In this document: positions 31,386 to 39,333 of the stretch, piece by piece
How the letters are laid out: each line of letters opens with the position of its first letter
Numbering within the stretch: the stretch's first letter is position 1
Assembly: GCF_029690045.1 (NCBI RefSeq)
Contig: NZ_CP121464.1
Coordinates: 3,162,001 to 3,226,000, forward strand
Length of the DNA stretch: 64,000 bases
Origin: Janthinobacterium rivuli
GTDB taxonomy: Bacteria; Pseudomonadota; Gammaproteobacteria; Burkholderiales; Burkholderiaceae_D
Reading direction: 5' to 3'
Position numbers and translations under genes: made by a program
The notes under the pieces: model-generated
What the model was told of the DNA's origin: nothing
Database searches by the model: none
What the model saw: the letters and a program-made list of their open reading frames with translations, nothing else

Positions 31386-32648
31386 ATGAAACACACAAAT
31401 TCATTGCTCTGCGCAGTCCTTTCCGCCATGCCCTTACTTGCCGCTTGCGTGGCCGCGCCCGTGGCGTACGCGACGCCCGCCAGCGTGGAACTGGCTGGCA
31501 ATGCCTTTATCACCAGCGGGCAGGAGGGCGCCGTCATCGGCGAGCATGGCCTGGCCGGCTGGAGCAATCCGGCTGCCGTCGCCAGCACGTATTTCCGCGT
31601 GGCCGAAGCAGGTCCCGTCCAGGTGGCGCTCGACGCCAGTCTGGCCGATGGCGGCAACAGCACCATCCGCGTGAAGATCAATGGCGTGCCGTTCGACGTC
31701 AAGCTGGCCGGCAAGGCCCGCAAGACCTATGCCGTGGGCACGGTGAACGTGCCGGCGGCCGGTTATGTGAGGGTGGACTTGCAGGGAATCTCGCGCGCCA
31801 AGGCCACGTTCGGCGACGTCTCCGCGCTGAAGGTGACGTCGAACGCCGCGCTAACGTACGCCAACGATCCCGCCAATTACTACTGGTCGCGGCGCGGGCC
31901 GTCCGTGCACATGGGCTACACGGTGCCGGCCAATACCGAGTATTTTTATAACGAGATGACGATCCCCAAAGGGCAGGACGCCATCGGTTCCTACTTCATG
32001 GCCAATGGTTTTGGCCAGGGCTACATGGGTATTCAGGTGAAATCACCGAGCGAGCGCTGGATATTGTTCTCCGTGTGGGATGCCGATAATGGCGCCAAGA
32101 CCACCCTGGTCAGCAAGGGCGAGGGCGTCATCGACAATGCCTTCGGCGGCGAGGGCACGGGCGGGCAGACCTATCTGTCGTATAACTGGGCGGCTGGCAC
32201 GACGTACCGCTTCATCACGCGCGCGCGGCCCGACGGCAAGGGCGGCAGCGATTACTCGGCCTGGTTCTTCGCGCCGGAAACGGGCCAGTGGCGCTACATC
32301 GCCACCTGGAAGCGGCCGGCGATTTCCACCTATCTGACGCGCGTGCATTCCTTTCTCGAGAACTTCATCGACACCCTCGGCTACACGCAGCGCCGCGTCC
32401 AGTTCGGCAACCAGTGGGCCAGGAACGTTTCCGGTACATGGTCCGAAGTGACGGCGGGAAGGTTCACCGGCGACGCCACGGCCACCAATGCGCAGCGCAT
32501 GGATTATGCGGGCGGGCTGGAAAACGGCAGGTTCTATCTGCATAACGGCGGCTTCTTCGCTGATGTCGTGAAAACCGGCCAGAACTTCACGCGCCCGGCC
32601 ACGGGCCAGGCACCGGCCGTCGATGTGGCGACCTTGCCGATGCAATAG
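31386..32648 (+). CDS. DUF5077/DUF3472 domain protein, predicted lipoprotein
   Basis: The protein is 420 aa from the ATG at 31386, preceded by TAAGGAG with optimal spacing. A lipobox PLLAAC (Cys21) suggests a lipoprotein; cleavage after AYA by signal peptidase I is the alternative. The N-terminal part (about 30-150, ELAGNAFITSGQEGAVIGEHG and an all-beta module) matches DUF5077. The rest (about 165-365: YFYNEMTIPKGQDAIGSYFMA, GYMGIQVKS, WILFSVWDADNG) matches DUF3472. Such pairs occur in polysaccharide-utilisation regions of Bacteroidetes and proteobacteria and are thought to bind glycans, but no activity is established. It lies just past the GH109 terminator, so it may belong to the GalNAc locus by read-through. 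Confidence 0.8.
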   Translation: MKHTNSLLCAVLSAMPLLAACVAAPVAYATPASVELAGNAFITSGQEGAVIGEHGLAGWSNPAAVASTYFRVAEAGPVQVALDASLADGGNSTIRVKINGVPFDVKLAGKARKTYAVGTVNVPAAGYVRVDLQGISRAKATFGDVSALKVTSNAALTYANDPANYYWSRRGPSVHMGYTVPANTEYFYNEMTIPKGQDAIGSYFMANGFGQGYMGIQVKSPSERWILFSVWDADNGAKTTLVSKGEGVIDNAFGGEGTGGQTYLSYNWAAGTTYRFITRARPDGKGGSDYSAWFFAPETGQWRYIATWKRPAISTYLTRVHSFLENFIDTLGYTQRRVQFGNQWARNVSGTWSEVTAGRFTGDATATNAQRMDYAGGLENGRFYLHNGGFFADVVKTGQNFTRPATGQAPAVDVATLPMQ

Positions 32649-32658
32649 GCGTGGTTTC

Positions 32659-33171
32659 TCAGAACGGCCGCTTGCCCACCATCGCCTCGATGCCGCGATA
32701 GTAGGTGAGCGGCCGTCCTATCGTCACGCCCATCAATGCCGCCGCCTGGATGATGTCGTTTGTATCGCGCCGGTACACGACCAGCGCATCCATTTCATCG
32801 GTGCCATTGCCGTCGATCTGGATCAGCTCATAGCCGCCTTCGTCCACGGCGCGCTGCGCCAGTTCCGTGTCCAGCCACTCGAAATAGGGCAGCGCGCTAC
32901 CGCCGCTGTCCTTGAGCAGCGCGTACGGGAAGTCGGGGAATTCGTCGAACATGTCCTGGATCTGTTCGTGCAGTTCATCGAGCTTGTCGCTCGACGCCAT
33001 ATGGCCGGCCAGCTGCGAGAGCATTTCCACCGCATAGGCTTGCGCATCGCTGTCGATCCACTCGTCGCGCGGCGCGGAGGGAGCTTCGGTGATGGCGGCG
33101 ACGGCGTCGTCGAGTTCCTCGCCTTCCAGGTCGCCGCAGGTCAGCTTGGTCAATAGTTCGGATAAAAGCAT
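32659..33171 (-). CDS. Acidic hypothetical protein (possibly DUF6630-like)
   Basis: The 170-aa protein is strongly acidic, soluble-looking and has no signal peptide. It has a helical N-terminal half and a C-terminal half with PYALLKDSGGSALPYFEWLDTELAQ and ALVVYRRDTNDIIQAA in parts. The layout recalls DUF6630 proteins, but I am not certain. It converges on the DUF3472 gene and is transcribed alone. Downstream of its start, 33172-33446 is a 275-bp non-coding gap with a short TGTC/GACA repeat and nothing else clear. No function can be offered. Confidence 0.7.
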   Translation of the reverse strand: MLLSELLTKLTCGDLEGEELDDAVAAITEAPSAPRDEWIDSDAQAYAVEMLSQLAGHMASSDKLDELHEQIQDMFDEFPDFPYALLKDSGGSALPYFEWLDTELAQRAVDEGGYELIQIDGNGTDEMDALVVYRRDTNDIIQAAALMGVTIGRPLTYYRGIEAMVGKRPF

Positions 33172-33446
33172 GGTTGCCTTTCAGGGGAGCGGCACGGCCA
33201 CGGTGGCTGCCTTGTCGATGAAGTTGCCAATACTATCATTACCGTGCAGCTTGCCGCGTTCCGCAGAAGTCGTATGGCGTCCTTTGACTACTTGTCAACT
33301 AGACATTTTCGGGCCAGGCGGATACACTGAAAATATTTCCAATTAGCAATATTTATCTGGACTCATGCAGGCACAGGCGCGCTTGCCGTCCTTTGCCCTT
33401 TGCCCATCACTTGTGACCCATTTCTTCATTTTATTCAGGATCATCC

Positions 33447-34088
33447 ATGTTTGTCCGAACCACCATGCTGCGCGCGCTGGCGTGCGCCGTCTTGCTGCCG
33501 GCGCTGTTGTCGGCCTGCGTCACCGGCCGCAATAGCGCGCCTGCGTTTACCTACAGGACACCCGACCTTGCCAAGGGCGTTGTCGTCGGCACCGTGTTCG
33601 AGAGCTCCGTCTTCGAGGCGCATGGCGCCAGGTTCGGCATCGTCAGCAGCGACCCTGCCGCCCTCGAGGGAAAAAGTCTGTGGTTATCCAGCCATGCTCC
33701 CGCCGGCCAGGTCGCCTTGCAGAATGTCTTGCCAAAAGTGCCTACGGGCAAGGGCAGCACCTTTGCGCTGCAGCTGACGCCGGGACGCTACAGCGTCATC
33801 ATCTGGCTGCTTGACTATGGATTCAGGTCCAGGTACTCCGAATCGTCGCCGAAGCCGATCGAGTTTGACGTCGTTGCTGGCAAGGTCACCTACCTGGGAC
33901 GTCTGGATGCCAACCGTTTCCTGCAAGTGGCTTCGATATACGACAATTTCGAGGAAGATATCGCTTACCTGAAGAAAAATCCCTTGCTGGCCAATGCCAG
34001 CATCGAGAACAAGGCGCTCGAGGTGCGTGAATGGTGGCTACAGGACGCCCTTGGCAAGGAAATTCAGGAAAGAAACCGCGCCAAATAA
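33447..34088 (+). CDS. Hypothetical lipoprotein
   Basis: The protein is 213 aa with a lipoprotein signal ending LLSAC (Cys24). The mature part looks all-beta in its first two thirds (VVVGTVFESS, then FALQLTPGRYSVIIWLLDYG), resembling a transthyretin/carboxypeptidase-regulatory-type sandwich, and helical toward the C-terminus (DIAYLKKNPLLANASIENKALEVREWW in parts). It would sit in the periplasmic leaflet. No family recognised. It has a free-standing position with an AGGATC site before the ATG. Confidence 0.75.
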   Translation: MFVRTTMLRALACAVLLPALLSACVTGRNSAPAFTYRTPDLAKGVVVGTVFESSVFEAHGARFGIVSSDPAALEGKSLWLSSHAPAGQVALQNVLPKVPTGKGSTFALQLTPGRYSVIIWLLDYGFRSRYSESSPKPIEFDVVAGKVTYLGRLDANRFLQVASIYDNFEEDIAYLKKNPLLANASIENKALEVREWWLQDALGKEIQERNRAK

Positions 34089-34161
34089 GCACCTGCAGGT
34101 CGCGCCGCGCACGCGTCACTCTGTACTGCAGGCGCGACCCTGCGCTACATTTTTTGCTGCA

Positions 34162-34539
34162 TCAGAGCGGCCAGGCCTGTTTGGTCACGGCTACGGCGAC
34201 GATGTAGGCGAAGACCAGCACGGCGCCCAAGAAGGCGGCGCCGCGCACGGCTGGCGTCTTGCCGCGTTTTAGCGCGATGGTGCCCAGCACGATGTAGGCC
34301 ACCAGTGCGCACAGCTTGGCGGCCAGCCAGGGCTGGCTGCCCGGCGACTGGCCGCTCCAGATGGCCAGGGTGATGGCGCTGGCCAGCAGGGCCGTGTCGA
34401 CCAGGTGCGGCAGGATTTTTACCCAGCGCTGCTGCAAGGCGGGCGAGGCGCGCAGCATCCAGGCGCCGCGCAAGAGGAAAAGCAAGCCGCTGGCGGCGGC
34501 GCAAGCCATGTGGAAATGCTTGAGGCTCAGATAATCCAT
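34162..34539 (-). CDS. SirB-family membrane protein
   Basis: The protein is 125 aa with four hydrophobic segments and the SirB2 pattern: YLSLKHFHMACAAASGLLFLLRG at the start (in parts), then KILPHLVDTALLASAI and WLAAKLCALVAYIVLGTIALKRGKT. The family was named after a Salmonella locus but has no defined function. It lies 84 bp downstream of a GNAT gene on the same strand and may share its promoter. Confidence 0.85.
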   Translation of the reverse strand: MDYLSLKHFHMACAAASGLLFLLRGAWMLRASPALQQRWVKILPHLVDTALLASAITLAIWSGQSPGSQPWLAAKLCALVAYIVLGTIALKRGKTPAVRGAAFLGAVLVFAYIVAVAVTKQAWPL

Positions 34540-34623
34540 ATATGTATGCTGCCCTTATTGAGAGTGGCGCCAGCATAGCCGCCTTTGGCGCGCCGCGCCA
34601 TACACCGTCGGGAGGAGACTGGC

Positions 34624-35070
34624 CTAAGGCAGGAATTTGACATACACGAGTTCCGGGTCTCCCTCGTCGAGATGGTCGATCTGGCCGCTGCGCACGAAGC
34701 CCGCGCTGGCGAACAGCTGTTGCGCGGCCAGGTTGGACTGGTTCGTCGACGTGAAAATTTTCCCTGTCCGGCACGCGTCTGCGGCGGCTGCCAGCAGGCG
34801 CAAACCCACGCCGCGCCGCTGCTGGCCGGCAGCGACCACCACCAGCGAGACAAAACCGTAGCCGAAGAAGTCGTCGTGCGTGAGGACATAGCCGGCCACC
34901 TGGCCGGCCCGGATGGCCACCTGGCATTGACCTTTGCCGACGGCGGCGCGTACGGCATCGCCCCGGCTGGCGTGCGCCTGCGCGTAGGCGTCGCAGGCCA
35001 GCATGGCTGCCACATCGCCAGGCAGCGCCGCGCGCGTGATGATGGTGTCTGTTGCGTGATTGTTCTGCAT
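34624..35070 (-). CDS. GNAT-family N-acetyltransferase
   Basis: The protein is 148 aa from the ATG at 35070, which follows AGGAG by five bases. The acetyl-CoA motif A is visible (VSLVVVAAGQQRRGVGLRLL, with R85-x-G87-x-G89 in the pyrophosphate loop). NQSNLAAQQLFASAGFVRSG gives the typical Asn and the alpha4 helix. It presumably acetylates an amine on a small molecule or protein; the substrate is unknown. It is divergent from narK1. Confidence 0.85.
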   Translation of the reverse strand: MQNNHATDTIITRAALPGDVAAMLACDAYAQAHASRGDAVRAAVGKGQCQVAIRAGQVAGYVLTHDDFFGYGFVSLVVVAAGQQRRGVGLRLLAAAADACRTGKIFTSTNQSNLAAQQLFASAGFVRSGQIDHLDEGDPELVYVKFLP

Positions 35071-35295
35071 GCCGCTCCTTTTCTCCAGGCGCCGAGTGTG
35101 CCAAAAATACCTGCGTTTGTAAAACACCCGCCATCCAGCCTAGGTCCGCACCGCGCCATCTAGTCACTTTTGCCGATATGGCTATCCAGATTGCCTTTCC
35201 AGAATCACCCTGTGACCGATAGTGCCTTTCGACTCTGGCACGTAAGCTGGTCGGGACGGCTGGCCAGACGGCCAGTGCATTCATGGAGAAACATC

Positions 35296-36597
35296 GTGGC
35301 TACCCTAGATGGCACTAAGAACAACAGTAGTAACAAGGCAGTCGAACCCGGCATGCGGCGCAAGCAGGCGTCCGTGCTGATCAGCAGCACCTTCGCCTTC
35401 ACCATCTGCTTTGCAGTCTGGATGATGTTTGCCGTGCTCGGCATCCCCATCAAGACCAGCCTGGGATTGACTGAAACACAATTCGGCCTGCTGGCCGCCA
35501 TGCCCGTGCTGACGGGCTCCCTCGTGCGCGTGCCGCTGGGCATCTGGACGGACAAATACGGCGGACGCCGCGTCTTCTTCTGGCTGATGCTGGCCAGCGT
35601 CGTGCCGATCTACCTGATCTCCTACGCCACCGCCTACTGGCATTTCCTCGTGCTGGGCATGTTCGTGGGCCTGGCGGGCGGCTCGTTTTCCGTCGGCACG
35701 CCGTACGTGGCGCGCTGGTATGAAAAGGAGCGCCGCGGTCTGGCGATGGGCATCTTCGGCGCTGGTAACTCCGGTTCCGCGCTGACCAAGTTCGTCGCGC
35801 CCGGCATCGTCGCCGCCTTCGGCTGGCAGATGCTGCCCAAGGTGTATGCGGTGGCCATGCTGGCCACGGCCATCATCTTCTGGCTGTTTTCGTACACGGA
35901 CAAATCGCACCTGGCGCCATCGGGCGAAAGTTTTACGGCGCAAATGAAGGTGCTGAAGGACCCGCGCGTGTGGCGCTATTGCCAGTACTACTCGGTGGTG
36001 TTCGGCGGCTACGTGGCGCTGGCGCTGTGGATGACGAAATACTACGTGGCCGAATACGGTTTTGATTTGAAGCACGCGGCGCTGCTGGCCGCCTGCTTCT
36101 CGCTGCCGGGCGGCGTGCTGCGCGCGTTTGGCGGCTGGATCTCCGACAAATACGGCGCGGCGAAAGTCACCTGGGCCGTGATGTGGGTGTGCTGGGTGTG
36201 CTTCTTCCTGCTGTCGTATCCGCAAACGCAGATGGTGATCGAGACCGTCACGGGGCCGCTGGCCATCCACATCGGCCTGTCTCCGCTGTGGTTCACCGTG
36301 CTGCTGTTCATCGTCGGCATCGCCATGGCCGTCGGCAAGGCGTCCGTCTTCAAGTTCATCGGCGATGACTTTTCCGACAACATCGGCGCCGTCTCGGGCG
36401 TGGTGGGCCTGGCCGGCGGCCTGGGAGGCTTCATCCTGCCCGTGATGTTCGGCGCCCTGGTGGACTTCACGGGCGTGCGTTCGAGCTCCTTCATGCTCTT
36501 GTACGGCACCGTCTGCGTTTCCCTCGTCTGGATGTATTTCTCGTTCAAGCCGCTGCGCGCGGCGACTATCCCTCAACCTGCAGGAGTTAAAGCATGA
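35296..36597 (+). CDS. narK: Nitrate/nitrite MFS transporter NarK1 type
   Basis: A 12-segment MFS protein, 433 aa from the GTG at 35296, which has GGAGAA five bases upstream. An ATG at 35353 (MRRKQ) is possible but lacks a ribosome site. The nitrate-porter signatures are present: FAVLGIPIKTSLGLTETQFGLLAA, then GIWTDKYGGRRVFF, then VGLAGGSFSVGTPYVARWYEKERRGLAMGIFGAGNSG (in parts) and VFKFIGDDFSDNIGAVSG. NarK1-type proteins are thought to import nitrate with protons. It overlaps the second transporter by four bases (ATGA), and together they feed the NarGHI enzyme encoded 2.7 kb downstream. A 6-bp inverted repeat (35260-35275) lies just before the ribosome site. Confidence 0.9.
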   Translation: MATLDGTKNNSSNKAVEPGMRRKQASVLISSTFAFTICFAVWMMFAVLGIPIKTSLGLTETQFGLLAAMPVLTGSLVRVPLGIWTDKYGGRRVFFWLMLASVVPIYLISYATAYWHFLVLGMFVGLAGGSFSVGTPYVARWYEKERRGLAMGIFGAGNSGSALTKFVAPGIVAAFGWQMLPKVYAVAMLATAIIFWLFSYTDKSHLAPSGESFTAQMKVLKDPRVWRYCQYYSVVFGGYVALALWMTKYYVAEYGFDLKHAALLAACFSLPGGVLRAFGGWISDKYGAAKVTWAVMWVCWVCFFLLSYPQTQMVIETVTGPLAIHIGLSPLWFTVLLFIVGIAMAVGKASVFKFIGDDFSDNIGAVSGVVGLAGGLGGFILPVMFGALVDFTGVRSSSFMLLYGTVCVSLVWMYFSFKPLRAATIPQPAGVKA

Positions 36598-37979
36598 GCC
36601 GCTACATGATCAATACCTGGGAGCCGGAAACCCCGAGCTTCTGGCAAAACACGGGCAAGGCCACGGCCGCGCGCAATCTGTGGATATCGATTCCCGCGCT
36701 GCTGCTGGCGTTCGCCGTGTGGATGGTGTGGAGCGTGGTGGTGGTCAACCTGCCCAACATCGGTTTTACTTACAGTAACAACCAGCTGTTCTGGCTGACG
36801 GCCTTGCCGGGCCTGTCCGGCGCCACCTTGCGCATCTTTTATTCGTTCATGGTGCCGATCTTCGGCGGGCGCCGCTGGACGGCCATTTCCACGGGCTCGC
36901 TGCTGATTCCCGCCATCGGCATCGGCCTGGCCGTGCAGGACGTGAACACGGGCTATCCGACCATGCTGATCCTGGCCCTGCTGTGCGGCTTCGGCGGCGG
37001 CAATTTCGCCTCGTCGATGGCCAACATCAGCTTTTTCTATCCAAAGGCGAGCAAGGGCTTCGCGCTGGGCATGAATGCGGGCCTGGGCAACCTGGGCGTA
37101 TCGGTGGTGCAGTTCGTCGTGCCGCTGGTGATCACGTTTGCCGTCTTCGGCGCCTGGGGCGGCGATTCGCTCACCTGGGTGAAAAATGGCGTGAGCAAGG
37201 ACATGTGGCTGCAAAACGCGGGCTTCATCTGGGTGCCGTTCATCGCGCTGTCCACCTTGCTGGCCTGGTTCGGCATGAATGACCTGGCGTCGGCCAAGGC
37301 CTCGTTTTCCGAACAGGCCGTGATCTTCAAGCGCAAGCACAACTGGCTCATGTGCTGGCTGTACACAGGCACCTTCGGCTCCTTCATCGGTTACTCGGCC
37401 GCGTTTCCACTGCTGATCAAGATCCAGTTCCCCGACGTGAATCCGCTCGATTACGCCTTCCTCGGCCCCTTGGTCGGTGCCCTGGCGCGCGTGGCCGGCG
37501 GCGTGATTTCCGACAAACTGGGCGGCGCCCGCGTCACCCTGTGGTCCTTCCTCTTGATGATAGGCGCCGTGCTGGGCGTGCTGTACTTCATGCCGCAAGG
37601 CGGAGTGGGTGGCAGTTTCAATGGCTTCTTCTGGATGTTCATGCTGCTGTTCGCCGGCACGGGCGTCGGCAATGCGTCGACTTTCCGCATGATCCCCGTG
37701 ATCTTTTTGACGGAACACCAGCGCGCTGCCGCCGGCAAGGGCAAGGCGGTGCAGGAGCAAGCCATCCTTGACGCCAACAAGGAAGGCGCCGCCGTCCTGG
37801 GTTTCACGTCGGCCGTGGCCGCGTATGGCGCCTTCTTCATCCCGAAAAGCTATGGCACCTCGATCGCGCTGACGGGCAGCCCCGACGCGGCCCTGTGGTG
37901 CTTCATCGGCTTTTATGTCAGCTGCATCGCGATCACCTGGTGGTGCTATGCGCGCAAGAATGCGGCGATGCCTTGCTAA
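36594..37979 (+). CDS. narK: Nitrate/nitrite antiporter NarK2 type
   Basis: This 461-aa, 12-segment MFS protein starts inside the narK1 stop (ATGA), so it is translationally coupled. It keeps the nitrate/nitrite porter signature: PNIGFTYSNNQLFWLTALPGLSGATLRI (in parts), then CGFGGGNFASSMANISFFYPKASKGFALGMNAGLGNLGVS (in parts), and GNASTFRMIPVIF. NarK2-type proteins exchange nitrate for nitrite across the inner membrane, removing the toxic product of NarGHI. The pair in tandem or fused is usual in beta- and gammaproteobacterial denitrifiers. A perfect 12-bp inverted repeat follows the stop. Confidence 0.92.
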   Translation: MSRYMINTWEPETPSFWQNTGKATAARNLWISIPALLLAFAVWMVWSVVVVNLPNIGFTYSNNQLFWLTALPGLSGATLRIFYSFMVPIFGGRRWTAISTGSLLIPAIGIGLAVQDVNTGYPTMLILALLCGFGGGNFASSMANISFFYPKASKGFALGMNAGLGNLGVSVVQFVVPLVITFAVFGAWGGDSLTWVKNGVSKDMWLQNAGFIWVPFIALSTLLAWFGMNDLASAKASFSEQAVIFKRKHNWLMCWLYTGTFGSFIGYSAAFPLLIKIQFPDVNPLDYAFLGPLVGALARVAGGVISDKLGGARVTLWSFLLMIGAVLGVLYFMPQGGVGGSFNGFFWMFMLLFAGTGVGNASTFRMIPVIFLTEHQRAAAGKGKAVQEQAILDANKEGAAVLGFTSAVAAYGAFFIPKSYGTSIALTGSPDAALWCFIGFYVSCIAITWWCYARKNAAMPC

Positions 37980-37985
37980 AGTTGG

Positions 37986-38016
37986 AACGTCTGGCAAGTC
38001 GTTTTTGCCAGACGTT
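37986..38016 (+). other. Perfect 12-bp hairpin between narK2 and carbonic anhydrase genes
   Basis: AACGTCTGGCAA (37986-37997) and TTGCCAGACGTT (38005-38016) pair perfectly around a 7-nt loop that includes TTT. No U-tract follows on the plus strand, so full termination is doubtful; it may protect the narK transcript end. It lies 7 bp past the narK2 stop. Confidence 0.7.
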
Positions 38017-38035
38017 GAGGAAATGAAAGTATGTC

Positions 38036-38731
38036 ATGGAAGAACTGGAAAAATTCGTCAACGGCTTCAGCCTGTTTCAGCAGCAGTATTTCAGCGAGCC
38101 GCAAACCTTGTATGACAGCCTGCGCGACGGGCAGCGGCCTTCGACCTTGCTGATCGGCTGCTGCGATTCGCGCGTCGATCCCATGCTGTTGACGGGCAGC
38201 GACCCGGGCGACATGTTCGTCGTGCGTAATATCGCCAACCTGGTGCCGCCGTGTACCCCGGACGCGCCGCCCGGCGTCAGTTCGGCCATCGAGTTCGCCG
38301 TCTGCAAGCTCGAAGTGGCCAGGGTCATCGTGCTCGGACATGCGCGCTGTGGCGGCATCCGCGCGCTGCTGGAACCGCAGCCGCGCGCGGAAGGGCAGGA
38401 AACGGACTTCGTTGGACAGTGGATGCGCATCGCCGAACCGGTGGCGCAGCGCGTGCGGCGCGAGCTGGCGCACCGCTCGTCAGCGGAACAGCACCACGCG
38501 TGCGAGCTGGCCAGCATCCTGCAGTCGCTGGACAACCTGCTCACCTACCCATGGCTGAAACGCCGGGTGGAGCAGGGATTATTGAAATTGCATGGATGGT
38601 ATTTCGATATCGACAGCGGGGCGCTGATGGCGTATTCGGCGCGCCAGCAGCAGTTTTTGCCGCTGGTCTGTCCGATAGAAAGGGCGCGTCATTTGCATGA
38701 GCGCCCGTGGCCGGACTCAGCTAAAACGTAA
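38036..38731 (+). CDS. Beta-class carbonic anhydrase
   Basis: The protein is 231 aa. The zinc ligands and catalytic dyad are clear: CDSR (Cys43, Asp44, Arg46) and GHARCGG (His102, Cys105). The length and C-terminal sequence (LHGWYFDIDSGALMAYS) fit the clade with the Salmonella and E. coli Can enzymes. It interconverts CO2 and bicarbonate in the cytoplasm. It is wedged between narK2 and the nar operon. A link to anaerobic CO2 balance is possible but inferred. The ATG at 38036 begins MEELEKFVNGF, the usual start. Its 3' end overlaps the converging gene by 15 bp. Confidence 0.92.
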   Translation: MEELEKFVNGFSLFQQQYFSEPQTLYDSLRDGQRPSTLLIGCCDSRVDPMLLTGSDPGDMFVVRNIANLVPPCTPDAPPGVSSAIEFAVCKLEVARVIVLGHARCGGIRALLEPQPRAEGQETDFVGQWMRIAEPVAQRVRRELAHRSSAEQHHACELASILQSLDNLLTYPWLKRRVEQGLLKLHGWYFDIDSGALMAYSARQQQFLPLVCPIERARHLHERPWPDSAKT

Positions 38732-39088
38732 CAAATCCCCGCTGCGGTCAAACGCCAGCAGGCTGTCGATGCGGCCTTGCTCGATGGCCGTCACCATGGC
38801 GCGCAGGGGCGCTTCGCATTCCTGCGCCGCGGGCGGCTGGCCCTCGCGGCCCGCCAGTCCCGCCACGAAGACCACGTCCCAGTGCGTCTGCATCTGTTTC
38901 GACTCCTCCTTCAATGTCTCGAAGCTGTCCAGTTCCTCGGGCAGCTTGTCGGCGCACATCACGGGCGTGAGGGACTTGCCCTGGCCGCCAGGCTGGGCCT
39001 GCGCCTGGGTAAAGGTAAACAGCAGGCGTTGCGGCTGCTCCTGGTTGCGGGCGCTGCTCAGCAGGCTGGCGTAATCGGTAATCGGCAT
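38717..39088 (-). CDS. Small conserved protein, often labelled ribonucleotide reductase subunit alpha
   Basis: The protein is 123 aa from the ATG at 39088, a cytoplasmic protein with the conserved pattern PQRLLFTFTQAQ, then LTPVMCADKLPEELDSFETLKEES, then WDVVFVAGLAGREGQ and EAPLRAMVTAIEQGRIDSLLAFDRSG (in parts). Burkholderiales proteins of this family are often called ribonucleotide reductase subunit alpha, but it is far too short and has no such catalytic domain. The true function is unknown. It is divergent from narG. Confidence 0.75.
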   Translation of the reverse strand: MPITDYASLLSSARNQEQPQRLLFTFTQAQAQPGGQGKSLTPVMCADKLPEELDSFETLKEESKQMQTHWDVVFVAGLAGREGQPPAAQECEAPLRAMVTAIEQGRIDSLLAFDRSGDLLRFS

Positions 39089-39237
39089 GGTGCTCTTTCT
39101 CTGTGTTGAACGATGACGACAGGTATACCGCAGCTCCGCCGCGCCGCCCATAGGCAATAGTGACTATCCGGGTGACTACGCGCCTATGCATTCCTGGTGC
39201 CGGAAACCGACTTCTTGCCAATACCGCCGGACGCGGC

Positions 39238-39319
39238 GCATCGATAGACTGTTTGTATCGACGCTTGAGCCATCCTGCTTGCAGCGTTTTTTAAGACCTG
39301 GCGCCGCTGTCGGCGGCGC
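39238..39319 (+). promoter_or_regulatory. narG leader: inverted repeat and 5'-UTR hairpin
   Basis: GCATCGATA (39238-39246) and TATCGACGC (39256-39264) form a 9-bp inverted repeat with one mismatch around a 9-bp centre, a possible operator. Downstream GCGCCGC/GCGGCGC (39301-39307 and 39313-39319) makes a 7-bp hairpin just before the GGAGG site (39325-39329) of narG, which could affect translation. I found no FNR consensus here. Confidence 0.4.
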
Positions 39320-39333
39320 AATGTGGAGGTAGC

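Noticed and set aside
38717..39088. Ribonucleotide reductase alpha subunit
   Set aside because: Only 123 aa with no ATP cone, barrel or active-site cysteines; the name is an inherited label.
39265..39278. TTGAGCCATCCTGC as an FNR box for narG
   Set aside because: The second half does not match ATCAA; only the first four bases fit.
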